A stretch of DNA of 41,482 nucleotides from positions 1 to 41,482 of the forward strand of contig NZ_SPQP01000033.1 of the NCBI RefSeq assembly GCF_004571075.1. The letters run 5' to 3'. Below are positions 6,909 to 14,493 of this stretch, piece after piece; position 1 is the first letter of the stretch, and each line of letters starts with the position of its first letter. The DNA comes from Blastococcus sp. TF02A-35. GTDB taxonomy: Bacteria > Actinomycetota > Actinomycetes > Mycobacteriales > Geodermatophilaceae. A program made the position numbers and the translations under genes. The notes under the pieces were generated by a model. That model was not told the DNA's origin, did not search any database, and saw only the letters and a program-made list of their open reading frames with translations.

Positions 6909-7701
6909 ACTCAAGGCCCTGGGTCGCAAGTCGCCCCGGCGGGACGGCAAGCAGCGGCCGGACTTGGCCGCCCTGGTCTTGCCGCCGCACCTGGAACTCG
7001 AACACCCTCTGGTGCACACCCCGAGTTTCCGTGAGGCAGTTACGGCGATGCGCGGGCTGCTCAACAGGAACAAGATCGGGCTGATCGACGGGCCGCCAGG
7101 CACCGGCAAGACGACGTTCGCTCAGTGGGCCGCAGAGAAGTGTGACCGCCCGAGTGCGATCGCCGTCATGCCCGAGAACCCAGCACCGCTGGACCTGCTG
7201 CGGATCAGCATCACCGCAGTCACCGGCCACAACCCGGCCGGGGAGAACAAGACCGAGATGGAAGCGGAACTCGTCCAGGCACTCGGCGAGTGGCAGGGCC
7301 TGCTGATCCTCGACGAGGTCCAGAACGTCCGCATCAAGGGGTTGACCGAGGCCCGGTACATCCACGACATCACACGCCCGCGCTTCCCTCTACTCCTAGT
7401 CGGCTACGGCGCCATGGAAACCGTCCGCGAGAACACGCCTCTTGACTCCCGCATTCGGCTTCGCCGGACCTTCCGCGTACTTCGCGGGCAGGACATGTTC
7501 GACACCGTCCGTGCAATCGATGCCCGGTTCGCCGCTGTTCCCGACGATGTCCTCCGCTACGCCGACGACAAGTTCGCTCGCGGAAATCTCCGGCGCTGGG
7601 TCGACCTGGTCGAAACGCTCCAGGACTGGGACGTGACGGCCGCGACTCGCGACGACTTCGACGATGCCATCGTCTCCATCGACGAAGAGGCCGCGGCATG
7701 A
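6895..7701 (+). CDS. tniB: AAA+ transposition ATPase, TniB/TnsC family
   Basis: A 268-residue AAA+ ATPase. The Walker A loop GPPGTGKT is at 66-73, the Walker B LLILDE at 136-141, sensor 1 near 166-172 (LLLVGYG) and candidate arginine fingers around 186-190. In Tn7 and Tn5053 this protein polymerises on target DNA and links the target selector to the transposase. The length is typical of TniB rather than the larger Tn7 TnsC. The gene begins inside the 3' end of the transposase gene and its last base overlaps the next start (ATGA at 7698). Confidence 0.9.
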   Translation: MTTTELKALGRKSPRRDGKQRPDLAALVLPPHLELEHPLVHTPSFREAVTAMRGLLNRNKIGLIDGPPGTGKTTFAQWAAEKCDRPSAIAVMPENPAPLDLLRISITAVTGHNPAGENKTEMEAELVQALGEWQGLLILDEVQNVRIKGLTEARYIHDITRPRFPLLLVGYGAMETVRENTPLDSRIRLRRTFRVLRGQDMFDTVRAIDARFAAVPDDVLRYADDKFARGNLRRWVDLVETLQDWDVTAATRDDFDDAIVSIDEEAAA

Positions 7702-8870
7702 CCCGGCTGTTCCACTACGAAGCCCCACGCGGCAAGGATCTCGACGGGCTCGTCGATCCGGTCGACATGCCCCATGCGGTGCGCGCGATCGCGCGTCCGA
7801 ACGCCAAGTCCATTCACTCGCTAGCCGCCGACATCATGCGCAGCCTCGGGGCCACACGTGACCTCTACACCAAGGCACAGGGCTCCTACACGCTGCTCAA
7901 CGCGGCGAGCGCCTGGTCGTTGGCCCGCGGAATCACGGACGTGTTCCTCGGCGAGGTCCAAGACATGGACCGCAACGGCATCCTGGAAAGCCTCGACTTC
8001 GCCCAGCGCATCGGCGCCAACCTGCACCTCATCAGCGGCTACGGCCAGACCGTCGTACACGCCTCGACCATCAACGAACTCGGCGGCGTCACCCTTCGGT
8101 TCACCGATCTGCCCGGTGAACTTCGCTCCCCCGGCCGTGCACCATCGCCCGCCTCAACCACGTCCGAGGAGGACGATGCTGTCGAGATCCCGGACGACGA
8201 CTGGATCTCCTACCGCCCGGCCTATCGGTCTCTGTGGCCCGCCCACTTCGTGGCGACCGCCGACCAGGTCTACCTCGACGCCTACCAGCAGGCCCGTCGC
8301 AGCAACGCGCGCACCGAGGACGACATCGCCCGCCTCATCGCCGGACTATGGGATCAGCACGGCTGCTCATCCGTCCCGGCGACAACCGCGGTCCGCGCCG
8401 TCCAAGCGGGGCTCTTCCGCAACGGCCTCAATGTGCGCGTCAGCATGGGGCACCTCGAACGGTTCCTGCACCTCAAGATGGTCAACCCACTCAAGCCCGA
8501 GCACTACGAAGCGCTGCGGTCCTACGCCGACCCGTGGCGCGCAGCAGCAACCGTCCTCCACGCGCAACACGTGCCCACGCAGGACATCCTCGCGTTGCGG
8601 GCACTCGACGTAGAACCGGACGGAACCATCCCCTCCAGCGGCCTGACGCTCGCCGCGGGCGCCCACCCCATCCTCGCCGCTCAACGCTGGCACCAACTCA
8701 TCTCCGGCGACGAAGACCCACCCCTCATCGACAGGTCCATCGTCGCCACGCGAGCAGGCATCCGCCGCATCACCCAGGAACTCAACCTGCCGCTCGTCAC
8801 CAAGTGGTCGACACCCAAATCCGACCGTTGGCAACACCGGAACGGCCTGAAAGTGACACCCATCCAATGA
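7698..8870 (+). CDS. Fourth transposition-operon protein: P-loop-less AAA+-like N-terminus with unknown C-terminal domain
   Basis: I do not recognise this 390-residue protein as a known family. Residues 82-116 (VFLGEVQD ... LHLISGYG) line up with Walker B and sensor 1 of the TniB protein encoded just before it (LILDEVQN ... LLLVGYG) with nearly the same spacing, but the Walker A loop is missing and the Walker B aspartate is Gly. An acidic linker (150-170) leads to a helical domain (175-380) in which DILALRALDVEPDG (296-309) recalls the fold of tyrosine recombinases without their catalytic arginine. The zinc-ribbon of TniQ/TnsD is absent. Its position suggests a target-selection role (inference). 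It overlaps both neighbours by ATGA. Confidence 0.6.
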   Translation: MTRLFHYEAPRGKDLDGLVDPVDMPHAVRAIARPNAKSIHSLAADIMRSLGATRDLYTKAQGSYTLLNAASAWSLARGITDVFLGEVQDMDRNGILESLDFAQRIGANLHLISGYGQTVVHASTINELGGVTLRFTDLPGELRSPGRAPSPASTTSEEDDAVEIPDDDWISYRPAYRSLWPAHFVATADQVYLDAYQQARRSNARTEDDIARLIAGLWDQHGCSSVPATTAVRAVQAGLFRNGLNVRVSMGHLERFLHLKMVNPLKPEHYEALRSYADPWRAAATVLHAQHVPTQDILALRALDVEPDGTIPSSGLTLAAGAHPILAAQRWHQLISGDEDPPLIDRSIVATRAGIRRITQELNLPLVTKWSTPKSDRWQHRNGLKVTPIQ

Positions 8871-9565
8871 AGATCCGCATCAATCGGGACCTCATCACAG
8901 ACCGCATGAACATGCTCGCCCTCCACGAGCGAGCGATCGTGCAGCGGACTCAGATCCCCCAGTCGCAGTTCCGGCAGGCTCGCCAGTCCGGCGAGTTGGA
9001 CGGGCACACCTCGCTCTCTCAACTCCACCGGCTGGCGACAGAACTTGGAGTTCGGCTCACAGACCTTCTCGATCCCCCCGAGGCCGCCGCGCCTCAGCAG
9101 GAGGTTCCCGGTCCGGCCAACGACCGTGGCGGCGTCGAAACCCTCATCCCCATCCTCGTCTCCGCCACCAACATGGTTTCTCTCGCCCACGCCGCCCGCG
9201 TGCTGGGCTGGTCCCGCGATCACATGGACGCCGTTCTCGCCGCGGTCCCCGCTGCGCTTCACGGAACCGGCCTGCGACTGCACCACGTCAACGGCCGGGC
9301 CAAGGTCATGTCGACCGACTCACCAGGTAGGGCTGTCGCTTACGCCATCGGATGCCTTCAAACCATGGCCGCTGGCCTGAACTTGGCACAGGCTCGGACG
9401 CTCCGCCGGATCGTCAACGGCGAGACCGTGTTCCACCGGAACATCGGCAAGGAAGAGAAACTGACCTTGGGCGCCCTGAAGAACATGGGTTGCATCGAAC
9501 TCGACGACATGGCCCAGTACCGGCCCACATCCGACCTGGCTCTCGCGCTCCCCGATCTCACGTAA
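8867..9565 (+). CDS. Fifth transposition-operon protein: XRE-like HTH plus second helical DNA-binding-like domain
   Basis: A 232-residue protein. Residues 10-70 resemble a Cro/CI-type helix-turn-helix (QIPQSQFRQARQSG ... SLSQLHRLATELGVRLTDLLDP). After a Pro-rich linker, residues 88-150 look like a small winged-helix domain (SLAHAARVLGWSRDHMDAVLAAVP). The last 70 residues are helical. It overlaps the previous gene by ATGA and ends 16 bp before the terminator. It could recognise the insertion site beside nrdJ, or repress the operon. Which of the two cannot be told from sequence. Confidence 0.6.
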   Translation: MKIRINRDLITDRMNMLALHERAIVQRTQIPQSQFRQARQSGELDGHTSLSQLHRLATELGVRLTDLLDPPEAAAPQQEVPGPANDRGGVETLIPILVSATNMVSLAHAARVLGWSRDHMDAVLAAVPAALHGTGLRLHHVNGRAKVMSTDSPGRAVAYAIGCLQTMAAGLNLAQARTLRRIVNGETVFHRNIGKEEKLTLGALKNMGCIELDDMAQYRPTSDLALALPDLT

Positions 9566-9580
9566 CAGGGCCAGCGCAAA

Positions 9581-9619
9581 GCGAAGGGGCGGGCGACCAT
9601 CTGGTCGCCCGCCCCTCGC
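9581..9619 (+). terminator. Hairpin terminator of the transposition operon
   Basis: A perfect 14-bp GC-rich stem (9586-9599 with 9602-9615), extended by an A-T pair and three more pairs around one bulged A, encloses a two-base turn and is followed by TATTT. It lies 16 bp after the last gene of the operon and just inside the right-end repeats, so it would keep transcripts from entering the transposase-binding repeats and nrdJ. Confidence 0.8.
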
Positions 9620-9637
9620 TATTTGCAGCCCCTCACC

Positions 9638-9729
9638 GGTGCCACCTTGCTGCAACTTCCAGTGTCAGAATGCTGCAATCACGGTGTCAGAATGCTGCAA
9701 CTCCGGTGACGGAATGCTGCAACTCGACA
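9638..9729. repeat. Right-end transposase-binding repeats and element terminus
   Basis: Four direct copies of a motif close to GGTGTCAGAATGCTGCAA lie at 9638-9655 (diverged), 9661-9678, 9683-9700 and 9705-9722, spaced 23, 22 and 22 bp. The last is followed by CTCGACA ending at 9729. Read from the chromosome inward, the end is TGTCGAGTTGCAGCATTC..., beginning with the TGT typical of Tn7/Tn5053 ends. Arrays of 20-22 bp TnsB sites are the hallmark of such ends. The exact terminal base and any 5-bp target duplication need the left end to be confirmed. Confidence 0.8.
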
Positions 9730-12597
9730 TCAGCTGCAGCCGCTGGTGGAGCCGCAGCCCTCGCAGACGTAGCAGCTGCCGGCGGGCCGCATCTTCGTGC
9801 CGCAGGTCATGCACAGCGGCGCGTCGGTGGCGGTCCCGGTGACCAGCTCGAGCAGCTCGGCCGAGGAGTGGGCCTCCTTGACCGACTTCGGGCCCTCGGG
9901 GGTGACCTTCTCCTCCACCGAGGCGGTCTCGATCGGCGCGGAGCCACGCAGCTGCTCCAGGTCGACCTCCTCCTCCTGCACGGCGGCGGTCGAGGCCGAC
10001 GAGCCGTAGCTGCCGGCGACCTGCGCGGCGCGCTCCTCGGCGGTGAAGATGCCGAGGCCGGCCCGCTTCTCGACGGGCAGGTGGTCCAGCGCCAGGCGAC
10101 GGAAGATGTAGTCCATCACCGACTGGGCGATCCGGATGTCCGGGTCGTCGGTCATGCCGGCCGGCTCGAAGCGCATGTTGGTGAACTTGGAGATGTAGGT
10201 CTCCAGCGGCACACCGTGCTGCAGCGCCAGGGAGATGCCGATCGAGAAGGCGTCCATGACACCGGCCAGGGTCGAGCCCTGCTTGCCGAGCTTCAGGAAC
10301 ACCTCACCGAGGCTGCCGTCCTCGTACATCCCGGCGGTCATGTAACCCTCGGCGCCGGCGACGCTGAACGAGGTGGTGACGCTCGTCCGCTTCTTGGGCA
10401 GCCGCTTGCGGACCGGGTGCGACAGCGCCGACGGAGCAGCCGTCTCCTCGACCACGACCTCGGCCTTCTTGGCCTTGGCGTCGGACAGCGGCTGGCCGAC
10501 CTTGCAGTTGTCGCGGTAGATCGCGAGGGCCTTGAGGCCCATCTTCCAGCCCTGGAAGTAGATGTTCTCGACGTCCTCGACGGTCGCCGTCTCCGGCATG
10601 TTGACCGTCTTGCTGATCGCGCCGGAGATGAAGGGCTGCACCGCGGCCATCATGCGGACGTGGCCCATCGGGGAGATGGCCCGCTCGCCCATGGCGCAGT
10701 CGAAGACCTCGTAGTGCTCCGGCCGCAGGGTCGGGGCGTCCACGACGTGGCCGTGCTCGGCGATGTACTCGACGATCGCCTCGATCTGCTCCTCCTGGTA
10801 GCCCAGGCTGCGGAGCGCGCGCGGCACGGTCTGGTTGACGATCTGCATGGAGCCGCCGCCGACCAGCTTCTTGAACTTGACCAGCGAGAAGTCCGGCTCG
10901 ATGCCGGTCGTGTCGCAGTCCATCATGAAGCCGATGGTCCCGGTGGGGGCCAGCACCGAGGCCTGCGCGTTGCGCCACCCGTTGTCGGCGCCGATCTCCA
11001 GGCACTCCTGCCACTGCTGCGTGGCGGCCTTCAGCACGTCGGCGTCGTCGGCACCGACCGGGCGGATGGCGTCGTTGGCGGCGGCGTGCTTGCGCATGAC
11101 CCGGGCGTGGGCGTCGGCATTGCGGGCGAAGCCGTCGTAGGGGCCCACGATGCCGGCCAGCTCGGCCGAGCGGCGGTAGGCGGTGCCGGTCATCAGCGAG
11201 GTGATGGCCGCGGCCAGCGTCTGGCCGCCACGCGAGTCGTAGGCGTGGCCGGTCGCCATGAGCAGCGCGCCCAGGTTGGCGTAGCCGATGCCCAGCTGGC
11301 GGTAGGCGCGGGTGGTCTCGCCGATCGGCTCGGTCGGGAAGTCGGCGAAGCAGATCGAGATGTCCATCGCCGTGATGACCAGCTCGACGGCCTTGACGAA
11401 GTTCTTCGAGTCGAAGGTGCCGTCGGCCTTCAGGAACTTCATGAGGTTCAGCGACGCCAGGTTGCACGAGCTGTTGTCCAGGCTCATGTACTCCGAGCAC
11501 GGGTTGGACGCGTTAATCCGGCCGGTCTCGGGGTTGGTGTGCCAGTCGTTGATCGTGTCGTCGTACTGGATGCCCGGGTCGGCGCACTCCCACGCGGCCT
11601 GGGTGACCTTGCGGAACAGGGCCTTGGCGTCGACGGTCTCGAGGACCGAGCCGTCCAGGCGGGCGCGCAGGCCGAACTCGTCGCCCTCCTCGACCGCGCG
11701 CATGAACTCGTCGGAGACGCGGACGGAGTTGTTGGCGTTCTGGTACTGGACGCTGGTGATGTCCTTGCCGCCGAGGTCCATGTCGTACCCGGCGTCGCGC
11801 AGGGCGCGGATCTTGTTCTCCTCGCGCGCCTTGGTCTCGATGAACTCCTCGATGTCGGGGTGGTCGATGTCGAGGACGACCATCTTCGCCGCGCGGCGGG
11901 TCGCGCCACCGGACTTGATGGTCCCGGCGGAGGCGTCGGCGCCGCGCATGAAGGAGACCGGGCCGGAGGCGGTGCCACCGGAGGACAGCAGCTCCTTGGA
12001 GGAGCGGATGCGGGAGAGGTTCAGGCCGGCACCGGAGCCGCCCTTGAAGATCAGGCCCTCCTCGCGGTACCAGTTGAGGATCGAGTCCATCTCGTCGTCG
12101 ACGGCGAGGATGAAGCAGGCGCTGACCTGCTGCGGGGCGCTCGTGCCGACGTTGAACCACACGGGGCTGTTGAAGCTGAAGTACTGGTGCAGCAGCATCC
12201 AGGTCAGCTCGTGCTCGAAGATCTCGGCGTCGCCCTCGGTGGCGAAGTAACCGTGCTCGCGACCGGCCTCGGTGTAGGTGAGCACCACGCGGTCGATGAG
12301 CTGGCGCAGGCTGGTCTCGCGCTGCGAGGTGCCGACGGCGCCGCGGAAGTACTTGGTCGTGACGATGTTGGTGGCGTTGATGCTCCACTCGGCGGGGAAC
12401 TCCACGCCGCGCTGCTCGAAGTTGATCGAGCCGTCCCGCCAGTTGGTCATGACGACGTCGCGGCGCTCCCAGGTCACCTCGTCGTACGGGTGCACACCGG
12501 CGGTGGTGAAGACGCGCTTGATCTTGAGGCCCTTGCGGCTGGGCGCCTTGCCTGCGCGGCGGGCCCGGGTGGCCAAGCGGTCGTCGGTCTCGGTCAT
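9730..12597 (-). CDS. nrdJ: Class II (B12-dependent) ribonucleoside-diphosphate reductase
   Basis: A 955-residue NrdJ that makes deoxyribonucleotides with adenosylcobalamin as radical source and needs no oxygen. Visible are the active-site segment NPCSEYMSLDNSSCNLASLNL, the conserved FKGGSGAGLNLSRIR, and the C-terminal cysteine cluster CMTCGTKM ... CYVCEGCGSTSGCS used for zinc binding and re-reduction. I chose ATG 12597 (MTETDD), with GGGAGAG upstream; a longer ORF to 12732 would run into nrdR. The stop codon (9730-9732) touches the transposon end, but the native C-terminus is complete. nrdR precedes it by 144 bp and both are probably controlled from the NrdR boxes at 13364-13412. Confidence 0.96.
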   Translation of the reverse strand: MTETDDRLATRARRAGKAPSRKGLKIKRVFTTAGVHPYDEVTWERRDVVMTNWRDGSINFEQRGVEFPAEWSINATNIVTTKYFRGAVGTSQRETSLRQLIDRVVLTYTEAGREHGYFATEGDAEIFEHELTWMLLHQYFSFNSPVWFNVGTSAPQQVSACFILAVDDEMDSILNWYREEGLIFKGGSGAGLNLSRIRSSKELLSSGGTASGPVSFMRGADASAGTIKSGGATRRAAKMVVLDIDHPDIEEFIETKAREENKIRALRDAGYDMDLGGKDITSVQYQNANNSVRVSDEFMRAVEEGDEFGLRARLDGSVLETVDAKALFRKVTQAAWECADPGIQYDDTINDWHTNPETGRINASNPCSEYMSLDNSSCNLASLNLMKFLKADGTFDSKNFVKAVELVITAMDISICFADFPTEPIGETTRAYRQLGIGYANLGALLMATGHAYDSRGGQTLAAAITSLMTGTAYRRSAELAGIVGPYDGFARNADAHARVMRKHAAANDAIRPVGADDADVLKAATQQWQECLEIGADNGWRNAQASVLAPTGTIGFMMDCDTTGIEPDFSLVKFKKLVGGGSMQIVNQTVPRALRSLGYQEEQIEAIVEYIAEHGHVVDAPTLRPEHYEVFDCAMGERAISPMGHVRMMAAVQPFISGAISKTVNMPETATVEDVENIYFQGWKMGLKALAIYRDNCKVGQPLSDAKAKKAEVVVEETAAPSALSHPVRKRLPKKRTSVTTSFSVAGAEGYMTAGMYEDGSLGEVFLKLGKQGSTLAGVMDAFSIGISLALQHGVPLETYISKFTNMRFEPAGMTDDPDIRIAQSVMDYIFRRLALDHLPVEKRAGLGIFTAEERAAQVAGSYGSSASTAAVQEEEVDLEQLRGSAPIETASVEEKVTPEGPKSVKEAHSSAELLELVTGTATDAPLCMTCGTKMRPAGSCYVCEGCGSTSGCS

Positions 12598-12642
12598 GGT
12601 GTGGAGCTCTCCCTGGTCGTGTGTCGCATGGTGCTTCGCGGG

Positions 12643-12668
12643 GCTGCGCGGTGGTGCTGCGCGGTGGT
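12643..12668. repeat. Two tandem 13-bp copies in the nrdR-nrdJ spacer
   Basis: GCTGCGCGGTGGT occurs twice without a gap. It lies between nrdR and nrdJ. No function is known; it may be a simple slippage duplication. Confidence 0.5.
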
Positions 12669-12741
12669 GGATCGGGGGCTGGGGAAGAGCCACGATCGGT
12701 AGCTGCTCGAACTGCTGTCTATCGGCCGGCACTGACAGTTC

Positions 12742-13242
12742 TCAGCCGCCGGAGGGGACCGGGTCCCGAGGCGCCCGCTCGCCCGGCGGCGCGGCGGCCT
12801 CCCGGGCCTTGAGCTCGGCGATCTCCCGCTCGAAGTCCGCCACCGAGGTGAAGGAGCGGTAGACGCTGGCGAACCGCAGGTAGGCGACCTCGTCGAGCTC
12901 GCGGAGCGGGCCCAGGATGGCCAGGCCCACCTCGTTGCTCGGGACCTCGGCCGCACCGGTGGCACGGATGGCGTCCTCCACCTGCTGGGCGAGGAGCTTG
13001 AGCTGGCCCTCGTCGACCGGGCGGCCCTGGCAGGCCCGCCGGACGCCGGCGACCACCTTGCTGCGGTTGAAGGGCTCGCTGACGCCGTTGCGCTTGACGA
13101 CGGCGAGCACCGCCTCCTCGACGGTGGTGAACCGCCGTCCGCACTTCGGGCAGTTCCGACGACGCCGGGTGGTGGCGCCCTCGTCGGCCTCGCGGGAGTC
13201 GATGACCCGGCTGTCGGGGTTGTGGCAGAACGGGCAACGCAC
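12742..13242 (-). CDS. nrdR: Transcriptional repressor NrdR
   Basis: A 166-residue repressor of ribonucleotide reductase genes. The N-terminal zinc ribbon has CPFC at 3-6 and CPKC at 31-34. The ATP-cone domain (about 46-136, [24 protein letters not shown]...) senses ATP/dATP. The family's usual length is about 150-170. The GTG start at 13242 has an exceptionally strong ribosome site (AAGGAGGTGA, seven bases away). It precedes nrdJ on the same strand, as in streptomycetes, and a pair of NrdR boxes stands before it, so autoregulation of nrdR-nrdJ is expected. Confidence 0.96.
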   Translation of the reverse strand: MRCPFCHNPDSRVIDSREADEGATTRRRRNCPKCGRRFTTVEEAVLAVVKRNGVSEPFNRSKVVAGVRRACQGRPVDEGQLKLLAQQVEDAIRATGAAEVPSNEVGLAILGPLRELDEVAYLRFASVYRSFTSVADFEREIAELKAREAAAPPGERAPRDPVPSGG

Positions 13243-13363
13243 GGTGGTTCACCTCCTTCCCGGCCACCCGCCACCGGTGTCCTGTGGACCCTCCTGGGGA
13301 CATCCGGTGGATGCCGCGGGGAGAACCTGAGGATCGGCCTGTGGACGGGCTTACAACTCTGTA

Positions 13364-13412
13364 ACTACTAGATGTAGGGGAACCCTAGGCCGGGCTCCAC
13401 AAGATGTGCAAG
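13364..13412 (-). promoter_or_regulatory. Paired NrdR boxes with overlapping promoter
   Basis: Two sites with cores CTAGATGTAG (13368-13377) and CAAGATGTGC (13400-13409) fit the NrdR-box core CwAkATnTwG (the second with two mismatches). They lie 32 bp apart, the three-turn spacing typical of NrdR box pairs. On the minus strand TTGCAC (13411-13406) and TAGGGT (13387-13382) with an 18-bp spacer form a likely promoter; the distal box covers its -35 and the proximal box lies just downstream of its -10. Confidence 0.7.
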
Positions 13413-13570
13413 TGATCGTTTCCTCGGCGTGTTCCGCCCTGACCCGTTCGTGCGCAGCCGGAACACCCGTCCCCACGAGTCACACGACACGCCGGGCGAC
13501 CCGCCGGACCACCCCCGCCCGCGACCAGCGGGGACGGCCCCCCGGCGCGTTCCGCGGCGACCCTGGACAC
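13413..13570. other. Non-coding GC-rich spacer
   Basis: Between the nrdR promoter and the hairpin at 13571. I see no credible ORF, RNA or repeat in it. Confidence 0.4.
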
Positions 13571-13571
13571 G

Positions 13572-13619
13572 CGCCGACGGCGCCGGGGAACCCCTCAGGG
13601 CTCCCCGGCGCCGTCGGCG
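13572..13619 (-). terminator. Long hairpin after the 13642-14352 gene
   Basis: Arms 13572-13588 and 13603-13619 are perfectly complementary over 17 bp, with one extra A-T pair and a 12-base loop. It lies 23 bp beyond the stop of the minus-strand gene at 13642 and shields the nrdR promoter. No U-tract follows, which is common in high-GC actinobacteria. Confidence 0.65.
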
Positions 13620-13641
13620 GGAGTGCGGTGTCGGCCGGGTG

Positions 13642-14352
13642 TCAGTGGGCCATCAGCCGGGGCCGGCGCGGCTGCGCGGGCTGGTCGGTGAGCCGCATCG
13701 GGCGGGTGAGCAGCTCCTCGGCAGGCCCGCCCCAGGTCTCGCCGGCCAGCGTCTCCTCGGCAGGGACCTGACGGGCCGACGGGACCGACCAGGTGGCCGT
13801 CGCGAGGAGGTCGTCACGCCGCTGCCGCGACGAGGGCACCGGCTCGTCGACGATCGCGGTGAACAGCTCGGTGTCCGCGGCCCGGTGGCGACCGGCGTCC
13901 GGGTCCGCCGACGGCGCACGGTGGCGGCCGGGAGGCACCGGGACGGACGCGGCCGGGGCGAGCTGGACGTCGGCGTCCTCGGGTGCACGGCGCCGGCCGC
14001 CGGAGCGGACCGGTGCCACCTCCGCGGCCACGTGGTCGCGGGCCAGCGGCAGGCTGGCCGTGGTCTCCGCGTCGGCGACCGCCCGACGCCGGGTCACCGC
14101 CTGGCGCGCCCGGTCCCCGTCGGCCACCGGCCGGGCCGCGGGGGTCTCGGGGAGGCGGACGGCGGCCAGCTCGGTCCAGCCGGTCCGCTCGACACCGTCC
14201 ACGACGGCGCGGACCCACACCTGGCAGGCACCGCTGTCGTCGTGGCGCCAGCCGAGGAGCTCGCCGGACCACCAGGTGCCCGACTCGTACACCTCGACAG
14301 CCGGGGACTGGTTGGTGAACACGGCTGCTCGGTTCTCCATGACGCTCGACAC
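13642..14352 (-). CDS. Unknown protein with N-terminal beta domain and long low-complexity tail
   Basis: I do not recognise this 236-residue protein. The first 70 residues (AVEVYESGTWWSGELLGWRHDDSGACQVWVRAVVDGVERTGWTELAAVRLP) look like a compact beta-barrel of Tudor/SH3-like style with many tryptophans. The rest is Arg/Ala/Pro-rich and probably disordered. GTG 14352 is chosen because TACCTT (14365-14360) ends seven bases upstream, which fits a leaderless start; ATG 14340 is the alternative. It stands alone, followed by a hairpin terminator. Confidence 0.65.
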   Translation of the reverse strand: MSSVMENRAAVFTNQSPAVEVYESGTWWSGELLGWRHDDSGACQVWVRAVVDGVERTGWTELAAVRLPETPAARPVADGDRARQAVTRRRAVADAETTASLPLARDHVAAEVAPVRSGGRRRAPEDADVQLAPAASVPVPPGRHRAPSADPDAGRHRAADTELFTAIVDEPVPSSRQRRDDLLATATWSVPSARQVPAEETLAGETWGGPAEELLTRPMRLTDQPAQPRRPRLMAH

Positions 14353-14493
14353 GAGAGGGAAGGTATGTCGCTGACCAGCACGGACGGTGAATGACTCGGT
14401 ACTGAGGGTTGACGAAGTCGCCGTCCCCGGTTGTGAACCTCTTGCCGTGGCGGACCGCCCGCCGGCGGGCCTCGCCAGGGCGTGCTCGCGACC

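Larger units (their letters stand above)
1..9729. mobile_element. Right portion of a Tn7/Tn5053-like transposon with metal-resistance cargo (left end outside window)
   Basis: The stretch up to 9729 differs from the chromosome that follows: its codon use is less GC-biased, it carries metal-resistance genes, and it ends in a full transposition operon (4392-9565). The operon is followed by four direct repeats at 22-23 bp spacing and a terminus ...TCGACA at 9729. The next three bases (9730-9732) are the nrdJ stop codon. In Tn7 and Tn5053 relatives the transposition genes lie next to one end, the ends start with TGT and hold repeated transposase sites; all three features are seen. No matching left end is visible between 1 and 4390, so the metal genes are taken as cargo by inference. 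Confidence 0.75.

Noticed and set aside
9352..12702. 1116-codon plus-strand ORF opposite nrdJ
   Set aside because: It mirrors the codon bias of nrdJ, begins inside another gene and has repetitive Gly/Asp/Val/Arg text typical of antisense frames in high-GC genes.
12598..12741. Cobalamin riboswitch before nrdJ
   Set aside because: The spacer is only 144 bp and I see no B12-box-like sequence; only a small tandem repeat is present.
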